In this document: piece by piece, positions 45,462 to 53,187 of the stretch
Numbering within the stretch: the stretch's first letter is position 1
How the letters are laid out: every line of letters starts with the position of its first letter
Notes under the pieces: generated by a model
The model's database searches: none
What the model was told of the DNA's origin: nothing
The model's input: only the letters and a program-made list of their open reading frames with translations
Source of the DNA: JBMOKU01 sp049324315
GTDB taxonomy: Bacteria > Bacillota > Clostridia > Peptostreptococcales > Thermotaleaceae
Length of the DNA stretch: 64,000 nt
Reading direction: 5' to 3'
Assembly (NCBI GenBank): GCA_049324315.1
Contig: JBMOKU010000039.1
Coordinates: forward strand, 5,110 to 69,109
Position numbers and translations under genes: made by a program

Positions 45462-45844
45462 TATTTAATATCTCCATGCTTCTCTATATCAGCCATTTCG
45501 ATTATTCTGTTCTTTTCATCCACAAATACAATACTGGGCTTCAGCTTTCTTGCCTCATCTTCGGTGACCCAACAATATGCAATAATAATCACATTATCAC
45601 CAGGCTGAACCAATCTGGCTGCTGCACCGTTCAGACATATGACACCGGAATTTGGTTCTCCTTCTATTACGTAAGTTTCCAATCGCGCACCGTTGTAATT
45701 ATTAACGATCTGCACCTTTTCCCCTGGCAAGATATTCGCTGCATCCATAAGGGTTTTGTCGATGGTAATGCTGCCCACATAATTGAGATTGGCTTCCGTC
45801 ACCGTTGCCCTGTGGATTTTTGATTTAAACATATTGAGCATCAT
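45461..45844 (-). CDS. panD: Aspartate 1-decarboxylase
   Basis: 127 residues, the standard PanD length. The self-cleavage site Gly24-Ser25 is in YVGSITID; Ser25 becomes the pyruvoyl cofactor. It makes beta-alanine for pantothenate. Last gene of the panG-panB-panC-panD operon, with GGAGG before the ATG and 3 bases from panC. Confidence 0.95.
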   Translation of the reverse strand: MMLNMFKSKIHRATVTEANLNYVGSITIDKTLMDAANILPGEKVQIVNNYNGARLETYVIEGEPNSGVICLNGAAARLVQPGDNVIIIAYCWVTEDEARKLKPSIVFVDEKNRIIEMADIEKHGDIK

Positions 45845-45847
45845 TGG

Positions 45848-46693
45848 TTATACCTCCATAAAGATGTTATCGATCAATCGGGTCTTTCCTATTTTTACAG
45901 CTAAAGCCATCAATACCTTTCCCTCTATCTTGTCTATCGTCTCAAGACTTTCGCCGTGAACCACTTCAACGTAGTCAATAACTGCCAGTAGTTCCTTTTC
46001 GATATTTGATACAATGAAACTCTTAATATTCGCGGCACTCCGCTCTCCCTTTTCAATCATCTCTCTAGCCATAAACAAGGAGCGAGACAATACCAACGCA
46101 GCTGCTCTTTCCGTATCACTTAAATAGGTGTTTCTTGAACTCATGGCAAGACCATCAGCTTCCCTAACAATAGGACAAGGTATGACTTCAACGTCTATAT
46201 TCAGATCCTTCACCATTTGCTGAATAACCGCAACCTGCTGGGCATCTTTTTGTCCAAAGTATGCCCTGTGGGGCCTTACGATCTGAAACAATTTGTTGAC
46301 AACGGTAGTAACGCCTCTAAAATGTCCGGGCCTTGAACTCCCACACAGCTTTTCTGTGATGCCTTCTACTTCCACATATGTTTTATATCCTGAAGGATAC
46401 ATTTCCTTAGCTGTTGGGTGAAAAATCGCATCCACACCTTGGCTTGCTGCCAGCTGACTATCTCTCTCCAGATTTCTTGGGTATGTTTCAAAGTCCTCGC
46501 CCACGCCAAATTGCGTAGGGTTTACAAAGATACTGACAACCACAAAATCATTTTCTTCCTTTGCCCTTTGCATAAGAGACATGTGCCCTTCGTGAAGATA
46601 GCCCATGGTAGGTACAAAGCCTATGGTCTTTCCTTCTTTTCTCATCAAGTCTACTGTACTTTTCATCTTTTCTATGGTATCTATAATGATCAT
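45848..46693 (-). CDS. panC: Pantothenate synthetase
   Basis: 281 residues. ATP-binding HIGH-like motif as GYLHEGHMSLM near residue 32, FVNPTQFG, PHRAYFGQKDAQQ and the KMSKS-like MSSRNTYL. It joins pantoate and beta-alanine using ATP. Third gene in the operon; a GGAGG site precedes the ATG. Confidence 0.96.
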   Translation of the reverse strand: MIIIDTIEKMKSTVDLMRKEGKTIGFVPTMGYLHEGHMSLMQRAKEENDFVVVSIFVNPTQFGVGEDFETYPRNLERDSQLAASQGVDAIFHPTAKEMYPSGYKTYVEVEGITEKLCGSSRPGHFRGVTTVVNKLFQIVRPHRAYFGQKDAQQVAVIQQMVKDLNIDVEVIPCPIVREADGLAMSSRNTYLSDTERAAALVLSRSLFMAREMIEKGERSAANIKSFIVSNIEKELLAVIDYVEVVHGESLETIDKIEGKVLMALAVKIGKTRLIDNIFMEV

Positions 46694-46710
46694 GTAAAAT
46701 CCTCCACATC

Positions 46711-47547
46711 CTAATAAAGTTTTGACAGAATTTCTTCATCGATGGAGAAGGTATGTTCCTGGCCTGGGAATACCATGGCGTCCATTTCCTGCTTATACTG
46801 CTGGCATGCTTCTTTCATGATGTTCCCCAATTGGGCATACTGCTTGACAAACTTTGGTTTAAAATCAGTGAACATTCCCAGCATATCCTGTGTTACCAAC
46901 ACTTGACCATCGCAATATTTTCCAGCACCAATCCCAATCGTTGGAATTTCCAGTTTACTGCTTATGATCTGTGCCAATTTTTCAGGGACGCACTCTAAGA
47001 CGATGGCAAATACACCGGCTTCTTGCAGCATAAGGGCATCCTCTATCAGTTTTTTGGCTTGCTCTGCCGTTTTTCCCTGGACCTTAAAGCCTCCAAACAT
47101 ATTTACAGACTGAGGCGTCAATCCCAGATGTCCTACTACAGGAATCTGTGCCTTGATAATAGCCTTTACCTTATCCAGTACATCTTGTCCGCCTTCCAGC
47201 TTAACAGCCTGGACGTTTCCTTCTTGAATAAATCTGCCTGCATTTCGCACACTTTCTTCCACGCTGACATGATAGGATAGAAAGGGCATGTCACCGATGA
47301 CAAGGGCTCTTTTGGCGCCCCTTGACACGGCCTTGCAGTGATGGACCATATCATCTACCGTTACCTGTAAAGTATTTTCATAGCCCAACATGACCATGCC
47401 CAGAGAATCTCCAACCAGCAAACTGTCGATTCCGGCTTCGTCCAAAAGCTTTGCTGTAGAATAATCATAAGCCGTCAACATAGAAATTTTCTTTCCGTTT
47501 TTCTTGGATTCTAAAAAAGATGATGTGGTAAATCTTTTAACAGACAT
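46711..47547 (-). CDS. panB: 3-methyl-2-oxobutanoate hydroxymethyltransferase
   Basis: 278 residues with the PanB barrel motifs TAYDYSTAKLLDEAGID, LLVGDSLGMV, GDMPF, KLEGG, GHLGLTPQS and GIGAG. It adds a hydroxymethyl group from methylene-THF to 2-oxoisovalerate. Second gene in the operon, 3 bases after panG. Confidence 0.96.
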   Translation of the reverse strand: MSVKRFTTSSFLESKKNGKKISMLTAYDYSTAKLLDEAGIDSLLVGDSLGMVMLGYENTLQVTVDDMVHHCKAVSRGAKRALVIGDMPFLSYHVSVEESVRNAGRFIQEGNVQAVKLEGGQDVLDKVKAIIKAQIPVVGHLGLTPQSVNMFGGFKVQGKTAEQAKKLIEDALMLQEAGVFAIVLECVPEKLAQIISSKLEIPTIGIGAGKYCDGQVLVTQDMLGMFTDFKPKFVKQYAQLGNIMKEACQQYKQEMDAMVFPGQEHTFSIDEEILSKLY

Positions 47548-47550
47548 GTT

Positions 47551-48417
47551 TTACACCTCACTCAATAATTTCATAACGTTTTCTACTTTTATAGTATCTT
47601 TGAGTTTCTCAGATTTCGCCAGTTCTAATGTTCGAAGCCCCAACAGCTTATAAAAGGATTCCTTCTCCGGGAATGTTTGCTGAATATGACATAAGTGACC
47701 TGCAATGGTACCTGCATCACCCCGGGCAATGGGACCTGTCAGTGCCTGTTGGGTTCCAAAGGTTTGAATGTTATTCAATGCTCCCAAGATTAAAGGCATC
47801 ATGGCCTGCAGGCCATCTTCTTCTGAAATGCCAATTGCCTTCAGATAGGACAATCCCTCATCCATCAATGTCACTAAATAATTGGATAGAATACAGGCTG
47901 CGCCATGATACAATGCTTTATCCTCTGTTTTCACCTTAAAATATGGATTTCCTATTTTCTTCATAAGCTCTTCTATCACGTAAAGCTTTTCTGCATTCCC
48001 CTCAATGCTGAAATATGTATGCTTCAAATCTTGAAATGCCTTATCAATATCGGCAAAGGCTTGCAAAGGATGGAGTGAAAATGTAAAGCACCCTATTTTT
48101 TCTGCACTGGATAATATTTTCGAAGTAGCAGCTCCACTCATATGAATGATATATTGCTCTTTATGAAATAGCTTTTTCTCTGCAATTTCATTGCATACAA
48201 TCTCTATCGTATCATCCGGCGTGGTAATAAAAAGCATATCCACTACCTTAACAAGCTCTTCTAAGGTTTCAAAGACAAAACTATTCGTCATTCTGGCAGC
48301 TTTTACTGCTGAATCTACCCTTCTACTATAATATCCAACGATTGGAATGTTATTATCCTGCAGGTACATTCCAAACGCAGTTCCTACCTTACCGGCGCCA
48401 ATGAATCCAATTTTCAC
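47551..48417 (-). CDS. panG: Rossmann/DUF2520 protein, probable alternative ketopantoate reductase (PanG)
   Basis: About 288 residues: N-terminal Rossmann domain with GFIGAGKVGTAFGMYL and FITTPDD, C-terminal helical DUF2520 domain (LYHGAACILSNYLVTLMDEG, TGPIARGD). The family includes PanG-type ketopantoate reductases, unrelated to PanE by length and C-terminal fold. No panE or ilvC gene is present in this operon, and the protein fills exactly that missing step before panB, panC and panD. I set the start at the GTG at 48417 (GGGATGTGAG upstream) because the ATG five codons earlier has only T-rich sequence before it. Confidence 0.78.
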   Translation of the reverse strand: MKIGFIGAGKVGTAFGMYLQDNNIPIVGYYSRRVDSAVKAARMTNSFVFETLEELVKVVDMLFITTPDDTIEIVCNEIAEKKLFHKEQYIIHMSGAATSKILSSAEKIGCFTFSLHPLQAFADIDKAFQDLKHTYFSIEGNAEKLYVIEELMKKIGNPYFKVKTEDKALYHGAACILSNYLVTLMDEGLSYLKAIGISEEDGLQAMMPLILGALNNIQTFGTQQALTGPIARGDAGTIAGHLCHIQQTFPEKESFYKLLGLRTLELAKSEKLKDTIKVENVMKLLSEV

Positions 48418-48453
48418 GTTCTCACATCCCATGAAAAAATTTTTCTTAACATG

Positions 48454-48502
48454 AAAAAGTCACGCAGCTTTACCATTCCAATAACAGCAAGAGCAGCGTG
48501 AC
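48454..48502 (-). terminator. Terminator-like hairpin 2 in pan leader
   Basis: Stem GTCACGC/GCGTGAC (48459-48465 and 48496-48502), extended by GC pairs, followed on the minus strand by five T residues; about 37 bases before the start codon. Confidence 0.65.
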
Positions 48503-48523
48503 TATAGTTTTCCCATATCAAAG

Positions 48524-48557
48524 GAAAAAAGCCTCTTTGAGCATCACTCAAAAAGGC
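48524..48557 (-). terminator. Terminator-like hairpin 1 in pan leader
   Basis: On the minus strand GCCTTTTTGAG-TGATG-CTCAAAGAGGC is followed by TTTTTTCC, a typical intrinsic terminator located inside the leader about 105 bases after the predicted transcription start. Confidence 0.8.
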
Positions 48558-48667
48558 ATGTTGACGTATATACCCTTCTGTCTCGGTCCAATGGCTCAGA
48601 GCAGATTGAAACATGAAATTTTTAAACGATCGTCATGGTATAGTTCTTTACGATACTATCCAATGTT

Positions 48668-48696
48668 ATTCTACCATAGATATCATCCTGGTACAA
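48668..48696 (-). promoter_or_regulatory. Sigma-A-type promoter for the pan operon
   Basis: Read on the minus strand: TTGTAC, a 17-base spacer, then TAGAAT. Spacing is ideal and each hexamer has a limited number of mismatches to TTGACA/TATAAT. Confidence 0.6.
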
Positions 48697-48820
48697 TAAA
48701 GAAAAAATCTTTCAAGAAGTCTCTTAAGATGATTTTGGTTCCTTTTTTTCCCATCATATAGAATTTTATTCTGACAGATACTATAAATGTGATCGAAACC
48801 ACAAGAAATGAGGTGAAAAA

Positions 48821-49060
48821 ATGCCACGTAAACCTATGGTAAGAGAAGCAAGGACGGCTTTAAATGAATTTAAAGCTGAAATCGCAGGAGAATTAGGACT
48901 TTCTTTGGAAAATACAACTTATGGCGGAGACATTACTTCAAGGCAGGCTGGTCAGAGGGGCGGACAGCTGGGTGGTGAAATGACAAAGCGATTGGTAGAA
49001 AATGCATCGAAGGGTATGGTTTATTCATCGGAGGAACTTCCTTCGGATATGGACGAATAA
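48821..49060 (+). CDS. Alpha/beta-type small acid-soluble spore protein
   Basis: 79 residues. The DNA-binding core is recognised by LTSR-like ITSRQAGQRGGQLGGEMTKR then LVENA, and the GPR protease recognition region by KAEIAGELGL near residue 20. These proteins coat spore DNA and protect it from UV and heat. The C-terminal tail (YSSEELPSDMDE) is acidic and longer than in the major SASPs, so this is a minor or divergent member. It has a GAGGTG ribosome site and its own terminator. Confidence 0.9.
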   Translation: MPRKPMVREARTALNEFKAEIAGELGLSLENTTYGGDITSRQAGQRGGQLGGEMTKRLVENASKGMVYSSEELPSDMDE

Positions 49061-49088
49061 GGTGAAGGACATCCTTCACCTTTTTTTC
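49061..49088 (+). terminator. Intrinsic terminator
   Basis: Stem GGTGAAGGA/TCCTTCACC with a two-base loop followed by seven T residues, right after the SASP stop codon. Confidence 0.9.
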
Positions 49089-49099
49089 ATACTATACGA

Positions 49100-49306
49100 T
49101 TATTCTATAAACAACTGTTGTGCATAATCTTGAAATACCTTATAAGGCATTCTTGAAATCTCCTTGTATAAACGATCCACAAGGAATTGTCCTTCTATCA
49201 TCTGGGTGAGTTCTTCCTTGGATACATTTAAGAAGGACATTAAAAATTCGTCAGATGCCTCGTCAACGGCTTTTTCAACAAATGTGTTCGTATCAATTTC
49301 CATCAT
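49100..49306 (-). CDS. Small hypothetical helical protein
   Basis: 68 residues from the ATG at 49306, with AAAGGAG eight bases upstream. Helical throughout, acidic (VEKAVDEASDEFLMSFLNVS, then KEELTQMIEGQFLVDRLYKE), with no cysteine, signal or membrane segment. The size and helical composition resemble small regulatory or scaffold proteins, but no family was recognised. It is 65 bases from the TelA-family gene upstream, so it may be cotranscribed. Confidence 0.6.
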   Translation of the reverse strand: MMEIDTNTFVEKAVDEASDEFLMSFLNVSKEELTQMIEGQFLVDRLYKEISRMPYKVFQDYAQQLFIE

Positions 49307-49370
49307 GGGCAGCACTCCTTTGTATTCTTTAACATTAACGCTACCCATAGTTTATCCAAATAGGATAAAA

Positions 49371-50363
49371 CTAAAAACCCTTTTTACGAATTCGCACCAA
49401 TTCTTCAACTGCATTTGCCAAATTATCGTAAAGTTTTTCACCGTCATCTTCTTTTCCACCATCAACGGCTGTATCTGCTAGGATATTTTCTGCTATCTTG
49501 ATATTTTCTCCAAGGAGTCGTTCGCCTGTATCGTCTGTCTGGACTCCAATTTTCTGTTTTTCCATTTGACTTAATCTTGTAATCCGCATAGCTACCTGGT
49601 TTTTCCACAAAGGTAAAATATTAAGAATAGAATTTTGGATTTTTTCCGTCAGTAATTCATTACAATCGACTGATAACTGTATTTGCGTCATCCCTTGTGA
49701 TAGAATCATTCTGCTGATACGCAGATCCTGAATCCTACCTTCTAATCTCCGCATTTGTTCCTGTATGTTATTCATCATGTAGGAACTATTACGCTTATCG
49801 TCTCCTTGTTCCACAAGTAGATTCGCCCATTCATTCTTTTTTAATACCCCGGCCATGATAGATATGTTTAATTCTTTCAACAATTCAAAATGCCCTTTAT
49901 AAAGTGTTTTTAATGCCATGGTTTCTCTTAAGAGCCGGACCCTAAACTTATACAATTCTTGACCTTTTTCTTCTACTTCCGCCAAAATCTTTTCATATTT
50001 TTCATATGGACTGTCTCCCTTATCAAATAAGGATATTCTGGAAAACAAAGGCTTTCTCTTTTCTTTAAAACATCCTTTCACTTTATTCATAGATGCCATG
50101 AAATCTTTTAAAACCTGCTCAATTTCTTCACAATCAAGCATAAGAGAGTTTTGTACCATCTGTTCCGTAGATGCTGATATTTTTCGTTGAATTCCGGTAC
50201 CAAACAAAGCAACGCTCCGTTGGTCCATCACATCAAAACCGTACTTTATAGCTTCAATACGTTCTCTGCCTTCTTCTGATACATCCAAAATATCCAATGC
50301 CTCTTCCTTCATCTCTGGATTCATTAAAATATACTCTTTATTCAAATTATTATGAGTTCCCAT
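49371..50363 (-). CDS. TelA/YceH-family protein (toxic anion resistance family)
   Basis: About 330 residues, almost all helical. Family hallmarks are ALFGTGIQRKISASTEQMVQ at the start of the core, SRISLFDKGDSPYEKYEKIL and, near the end, KIQNSILNILPLWKNQVAM. Members are linked to tellurite and other stress resistance; the biochemical role is unsettled. The ATG at 50363 follows AAGGAAAGGAAG; the frame continues 20 codons upstream, but that stretch runs into the repeat element and lacks a site. Confidence 0.82.
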   Translation of the reverse strand: MGTHNNLNKEYILMNPEMKEEALDILDVSEEGRERIEAIKYGFDVMDQRSVALFGTGIQRKISASTEQMVQNSLMLDCEEIEQVLKDFMASMNKVKGCFKEKRKPLFSRISLFDKGDSPYEKYEKILAEVEEKGQELYKFRVRLLRETMALKTLYKGHFELLKELNISIMAGVLKKNEWANLLVEQGDDKRNSSYMMNNIQEQMRRLEGRIQDLRISRMILSQGMTQIQLSVDCNELLTEKIQNSILNILPLWKNQVAMRITRLSQMEKQKIGVQTDDTGERLLGENIKIAENILADTAVDGGKEDDGEKLYDNLANAVEELVRIRKKGF

Positions 50364-50397
50364 ATATTTCTTCCTTTCCTTGATGTTAATAATTACA

Positions 50398-50524
50398 TCC
50401 GCTACGTCATGGGACAGTTTCATCGTCTTCCCGGGTGGCTGTAGGCAGCCACCCCTACGGTGCTCAAACTATTCCCGTGACTCGGCTACTTTATGACTGT
50501 CTGTAATATACTTAGTATCATTTA
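50398..50524. repeat. Palindromic dispersed element, copy with inserted hairpin
   Basis: Begins CGCTACGTCATGGGACAGTT and ends CGGCTACTTTATGACTGTCT plus GTAATATACTTAGTATCATT, matching the element at 7700-7838 at both sides. Its centre, however, is a CCCCTAC-type hairpin (GGGTGGCTG-TAGG-CAGCCACCC, 50433-50454) instead of the usual core. Confidence 0.8.
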
Positions 50525-50588
50525 TATATCCAAATTATTCTGATAAAAATTGTATCATATTCCAAATCTTTCAACAAATAGAATAAAA

Positions 50589-50626
50589 AAAACCCGTCAA
50601 GAAAGATCTTTTCTTAACGGGTTTTG
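50589..50626 (-). terminator. Intrinsic terminator
   Basis: Stem AAACCCGT.AAGAAA against TTTTCTT.ACGGGTTT around a GATC loop, with A and T tracts on both sides; it ends the prkA-yhbH-spoVR operon. Confidence 0.85.
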
Positions 50627-50638
50627 TATATCTTATCA

Positions 50639-52015
50639 TCAAAAATAACTGCTATAGGCAATCTTCATATCTTCATTACAAGTCATTGTTAGATTTCTGC
50701 CGTCCATATTCGTTTTAAGAATGACTTTATGACCCCACAACGTACCAATATGCTTTAGGGTCTGCTCTGCATAGGTCTGCTCCAGTTCTCTACCATCAAA
50801 AACGTGTTCCAATGTCAATGTTCTGTCCTTTTCCGACATATCCGTTACTAAAATGAGCGGAACCATACCCATTCCCGCTGAGCTGCTAAGGGTATCTCTT
50901 ATTTTGGTCCAGCCTTCATCATCGGATACTTCCCTAATCATATAATCGTTGGTTTTCTTTATATATTCAAATAGATTTAGCTTCATACAAAGTTCTTTTG
51001 TCAAATACCTTTTTATAAATGACTGGTCACGATCGACAGATCGGGCTTCAAATATTTTTTCTTCCCCATACCGCTCCACCAGATCCTTATAGATTTCAAA
51101 GCCGAGAAAATATGGGTTTAAGCTGCCCCTTATAGGCGTAACCACATCATTATGCCGCTTGATGAATTCCAAGTATAGGGAATCCGGTAGATCAAGCTTT
51201 TTGAGAATATTATAATGCCAATAGCTGGCCCATCCCTCATTCATGATTTTGGTCTCGATTTGTGGGATAAAATAGCCTGTTTCTTCTCTAACAATATCCA
51301 GTATGTTGTTTTCCCATTCCTCCAGCTTTCCGTATTTTGCAATAAAATGAAGTGAGTCTTCGTCTGGTTCCAACGGTATTTTACTGATATCAGGTGGTTC
51401 TATTTCCACATAGGGTTCTAGAATATTGTGCTCAGAAACTTTCCTATTATAATCCTCCATTAGCTTTTTCTTTAACTCCTCATCCCTTGGCCTCTGTTTG
51501 CCGATAACCCTACATGTCTGTAATTTGATAGCATGGGCTGCATCCAATATTCGTTCTACTTTTTCATAGCCTATGCTTGGATCATTGATATATGATTTTA
51601 TCATGTCTCCATGACTTCTAAACATTTCTAAGGTGTACTTTGCATCGGTCCCTTCTTTAAACAGTCTATTATTTTTAAAAAAGTCATTATGTCCGTAAAC
51701 ATGGGCAATGGTTAATATCTGAAGTAAAAGGGTATTATCCTTCATGAGATATGCAATGCAGGGGTCTGAATTGATCACCATTTCGTAAGGCAGCCCTGTG
51801 AGGTTGTATTGATACAATGTCCTGAGTTTTTCATAGGCTTTACCGAAACTCCAATGAGGGTATCTTGAGGGCATACCTATATACGCCTCATAGGAAAGCA
51901 TTTCCTGATAGCTTATGATCTCAAATTCCTGAGGATAAAAATCAAGCCCGATGTCTTTCACGATTCCTTCGATCTTATCACTCCATTTTTGCAATTCCAA
52001 TAAAGTATATTCCAA
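50639..52015 (-). CDS. spoVR: SpoVR family protein
   Basis: 458 residues, matching the SpoVR/YcgB family length. Conserved blocks include FYPQEFEIISYQEML at the start, HVYGHNDFFKNN near 107, NEGWASYWHYNILKKL near 257 and the C-terminal domain with LTLEHVFDGRELE. Bacillus spoVR mutants have defective spore cortex. The start is a TTG at 52015 with AGGTTGATAT upstream. Third gene of the cluster after prkA and yhbH, an order conserved in many bacteria; the genes are 3-4 bases apart. Confidence 0.93.
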   Translation of the reverse strand: MEYTLLELQKWSDKIEGIVKDIGLDFYPQEFEIISYQEMLSYEAYIGMPSRYPHWSFGKAYEKLRTLYQYNLTGLPYEMVINSDPCIAYLMKDNTLLLQILTIAHVYGHNDFFKNNRLFKEGTDAKYTLEMFRSHGDMIKSYINDPSIGYEKVERILDAAHAIKLQTCRVIGKQRPRDEELKKKLMEDYNRKVSEHNILEPYVEIEPPDISKIPLEPDEDSLHFIAKYGKLEEWENNILDIVREETGYFIPQIETKIMNEGWASYWHYNILKKLDLPDSLYLEFIKRHNDVVTPIRGSLNPYFLGFEIYKDLVERYGEEKIFEARSVDRDQSFIKRYLTKELCMKLNLFEYIKKTNDYMIREVSDDEGWTKIRDTLSSSAGMGMVPLILVTDMSEKDRTLTLEHVFDGRELEQTYAEQTLKHIGTLWGHKVILKTNMDGRNLTMTCNEDMKIAYSSYF

Positions 52016-52019
52016 AATA

Positions 52020-53183
52020 TCAACCTACCTTCAAGTCTTTTTTCAAGATGGTTCTCAGGGCTGACCACAAGTCCTCTTTCTTCAGAATGGTTGTAATGAC
52101 GAAATTGTTTACGCTTATGGCAGTCAGCTTACTCTTTATGGAGGCTGTATAAGTGCTGGGCATAACCTCGGCGAAACCGAATAAGTTGCATACCTCGCAG
52201 AGTTTTTTGGCACATTCAATTGCTTTCGCGTTGTCCTCTGTCCAGTTCTCTCCGTCACTCACATGGAAAGCATAAATGTTCCACAACTCCGGGTTATATC
52301 TTTGTTCAATAAGCTCCAATGCTTTTTCATATCCGCTGGAAATGCATGTGCCTCCCGATTCTCCCTTATGAAAAAACTCGTTTTCACTAACCTCCTTTGC
52401 CGTTGTCGTATGGGCAATGAAAGCGACTTCTACATTGACATACTTCATCTTTATAAACTGATACAACAAGAAGAAAAAGGACCGGGCAAGATACTTCCGG
52501 GTAGAATCCATAGACCCCGACACGTCCATGATGCACAATACAACGGCATTGGATTCCCTTTTTTTCGTCTCCTTCATTCTATGATATCTCAGGTCATCCT
52601 CCTTAAAAGGAAATCTGCCCATATCTTGATCGATTTCCTCTTCATCAAGGGCTCTTTTTACGGCCTGCTTTCTTTTTAGTTTTTCAACAACAGAGCGCTT
52701 TTTCGCCAATCTGGGAGGAATTCCTTTCCGCTGATATCCGGATCGCTTCATAGCATCTTCTGATAAAATCTCAGAAAATTTTTTCTTATCCAGATCAGGA
52801 AGGCTCAGATCATCAAATAGATAGCTTATAATGTCCTCAATGGTCACCTCTGTTTCGTATATATCTTCTCCTTCTTCATTGCCTGCCCCCATATTCCCTT
52901 GGCCTTTCTCTTTTCCGGCGCTGCCTATCTTGTCGCCTCTTTTCTCCGAGCCGTCTCCACTACCGACACCGGGGGTATTTTTACCATAGATGAACTGATA
53001 TTCCTTTAATCCTCTTATAGGAATCTTGATTTTTTTGTTTCTACTTTCACCAATGATACTCTCCTCCGAAATGATATCGGCAAGATTTTTCTTGATAGAC
53101 TCTTCTACCAGCTGCCGATGCCTTCTTCGATCCTCCACTGCCCTGTCATGATCAACCGGATTGAAATCCCTGAATATTGCCAT
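52020..53183 (-). CDS. yhbH: YhbH-type protein (DUF444), sporulation-linked
   Basis: 387 residues. An N-terminal family motif (FRDFNPVDHDRAVEDRRRHR), a Gly/Glu-rich linker (about 80-110), and a von Willebrand A-like domain with the MIDAS-type DVSGSMDSTR near residue 217. Typical of the YhbH/YeaH family. Function is unknown; the constant link to PrkA suggests it works with that kinase. Confidence 0.93.
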   Translation of the reverse strand: MAIFRDFNPVDHDRAVEDRRRHRQLVEESIKKNLADIISEESIIGESRNKKIKIPIRGLKEYQFIYGKNTPGVGSGDGSEKRGDKIGSAGKEKGQGNMGAGNEEGEDIYETEVTIEDIISYLFDDLSLPDLDKKKFSEILSEDAMKRSGYQRKGIPPRLAKKRSVVEKLKRKQAVKRALDEEEIDQDMGRFPFKEDDLRYHRMKETKKRESNAVVLCIMDVSGSMDSTRKYLARSFFFLLYQFIKMKYVNVEVAFIAHTTTAKEVSENEFFHKGESGGTCISSGYEKALELIEQRYNPELWNIYAFHVSDGENWTEDNAKAIECAKKLCEVCNLFGFAEVMPSTYTASIKSKLTAISVNNFVITTILKKEDLWSALRTILKKDLKVG

Positions 53184-53187
53184 AACA

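Larger units (their letters stand above)
48418..48820. other. Divergent intergenic region with structured pan operon leader
   Basis: From 48418 to about 48661 is the untranslated leader of the pan operon (minus strand), with two terminator-like hairpins. From 48668 to 48696 is its promoter. The rest (about 48700-48820) should hold the SASP promoter; I could not place a convincing sigma-G site. Confidence 0.6.
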
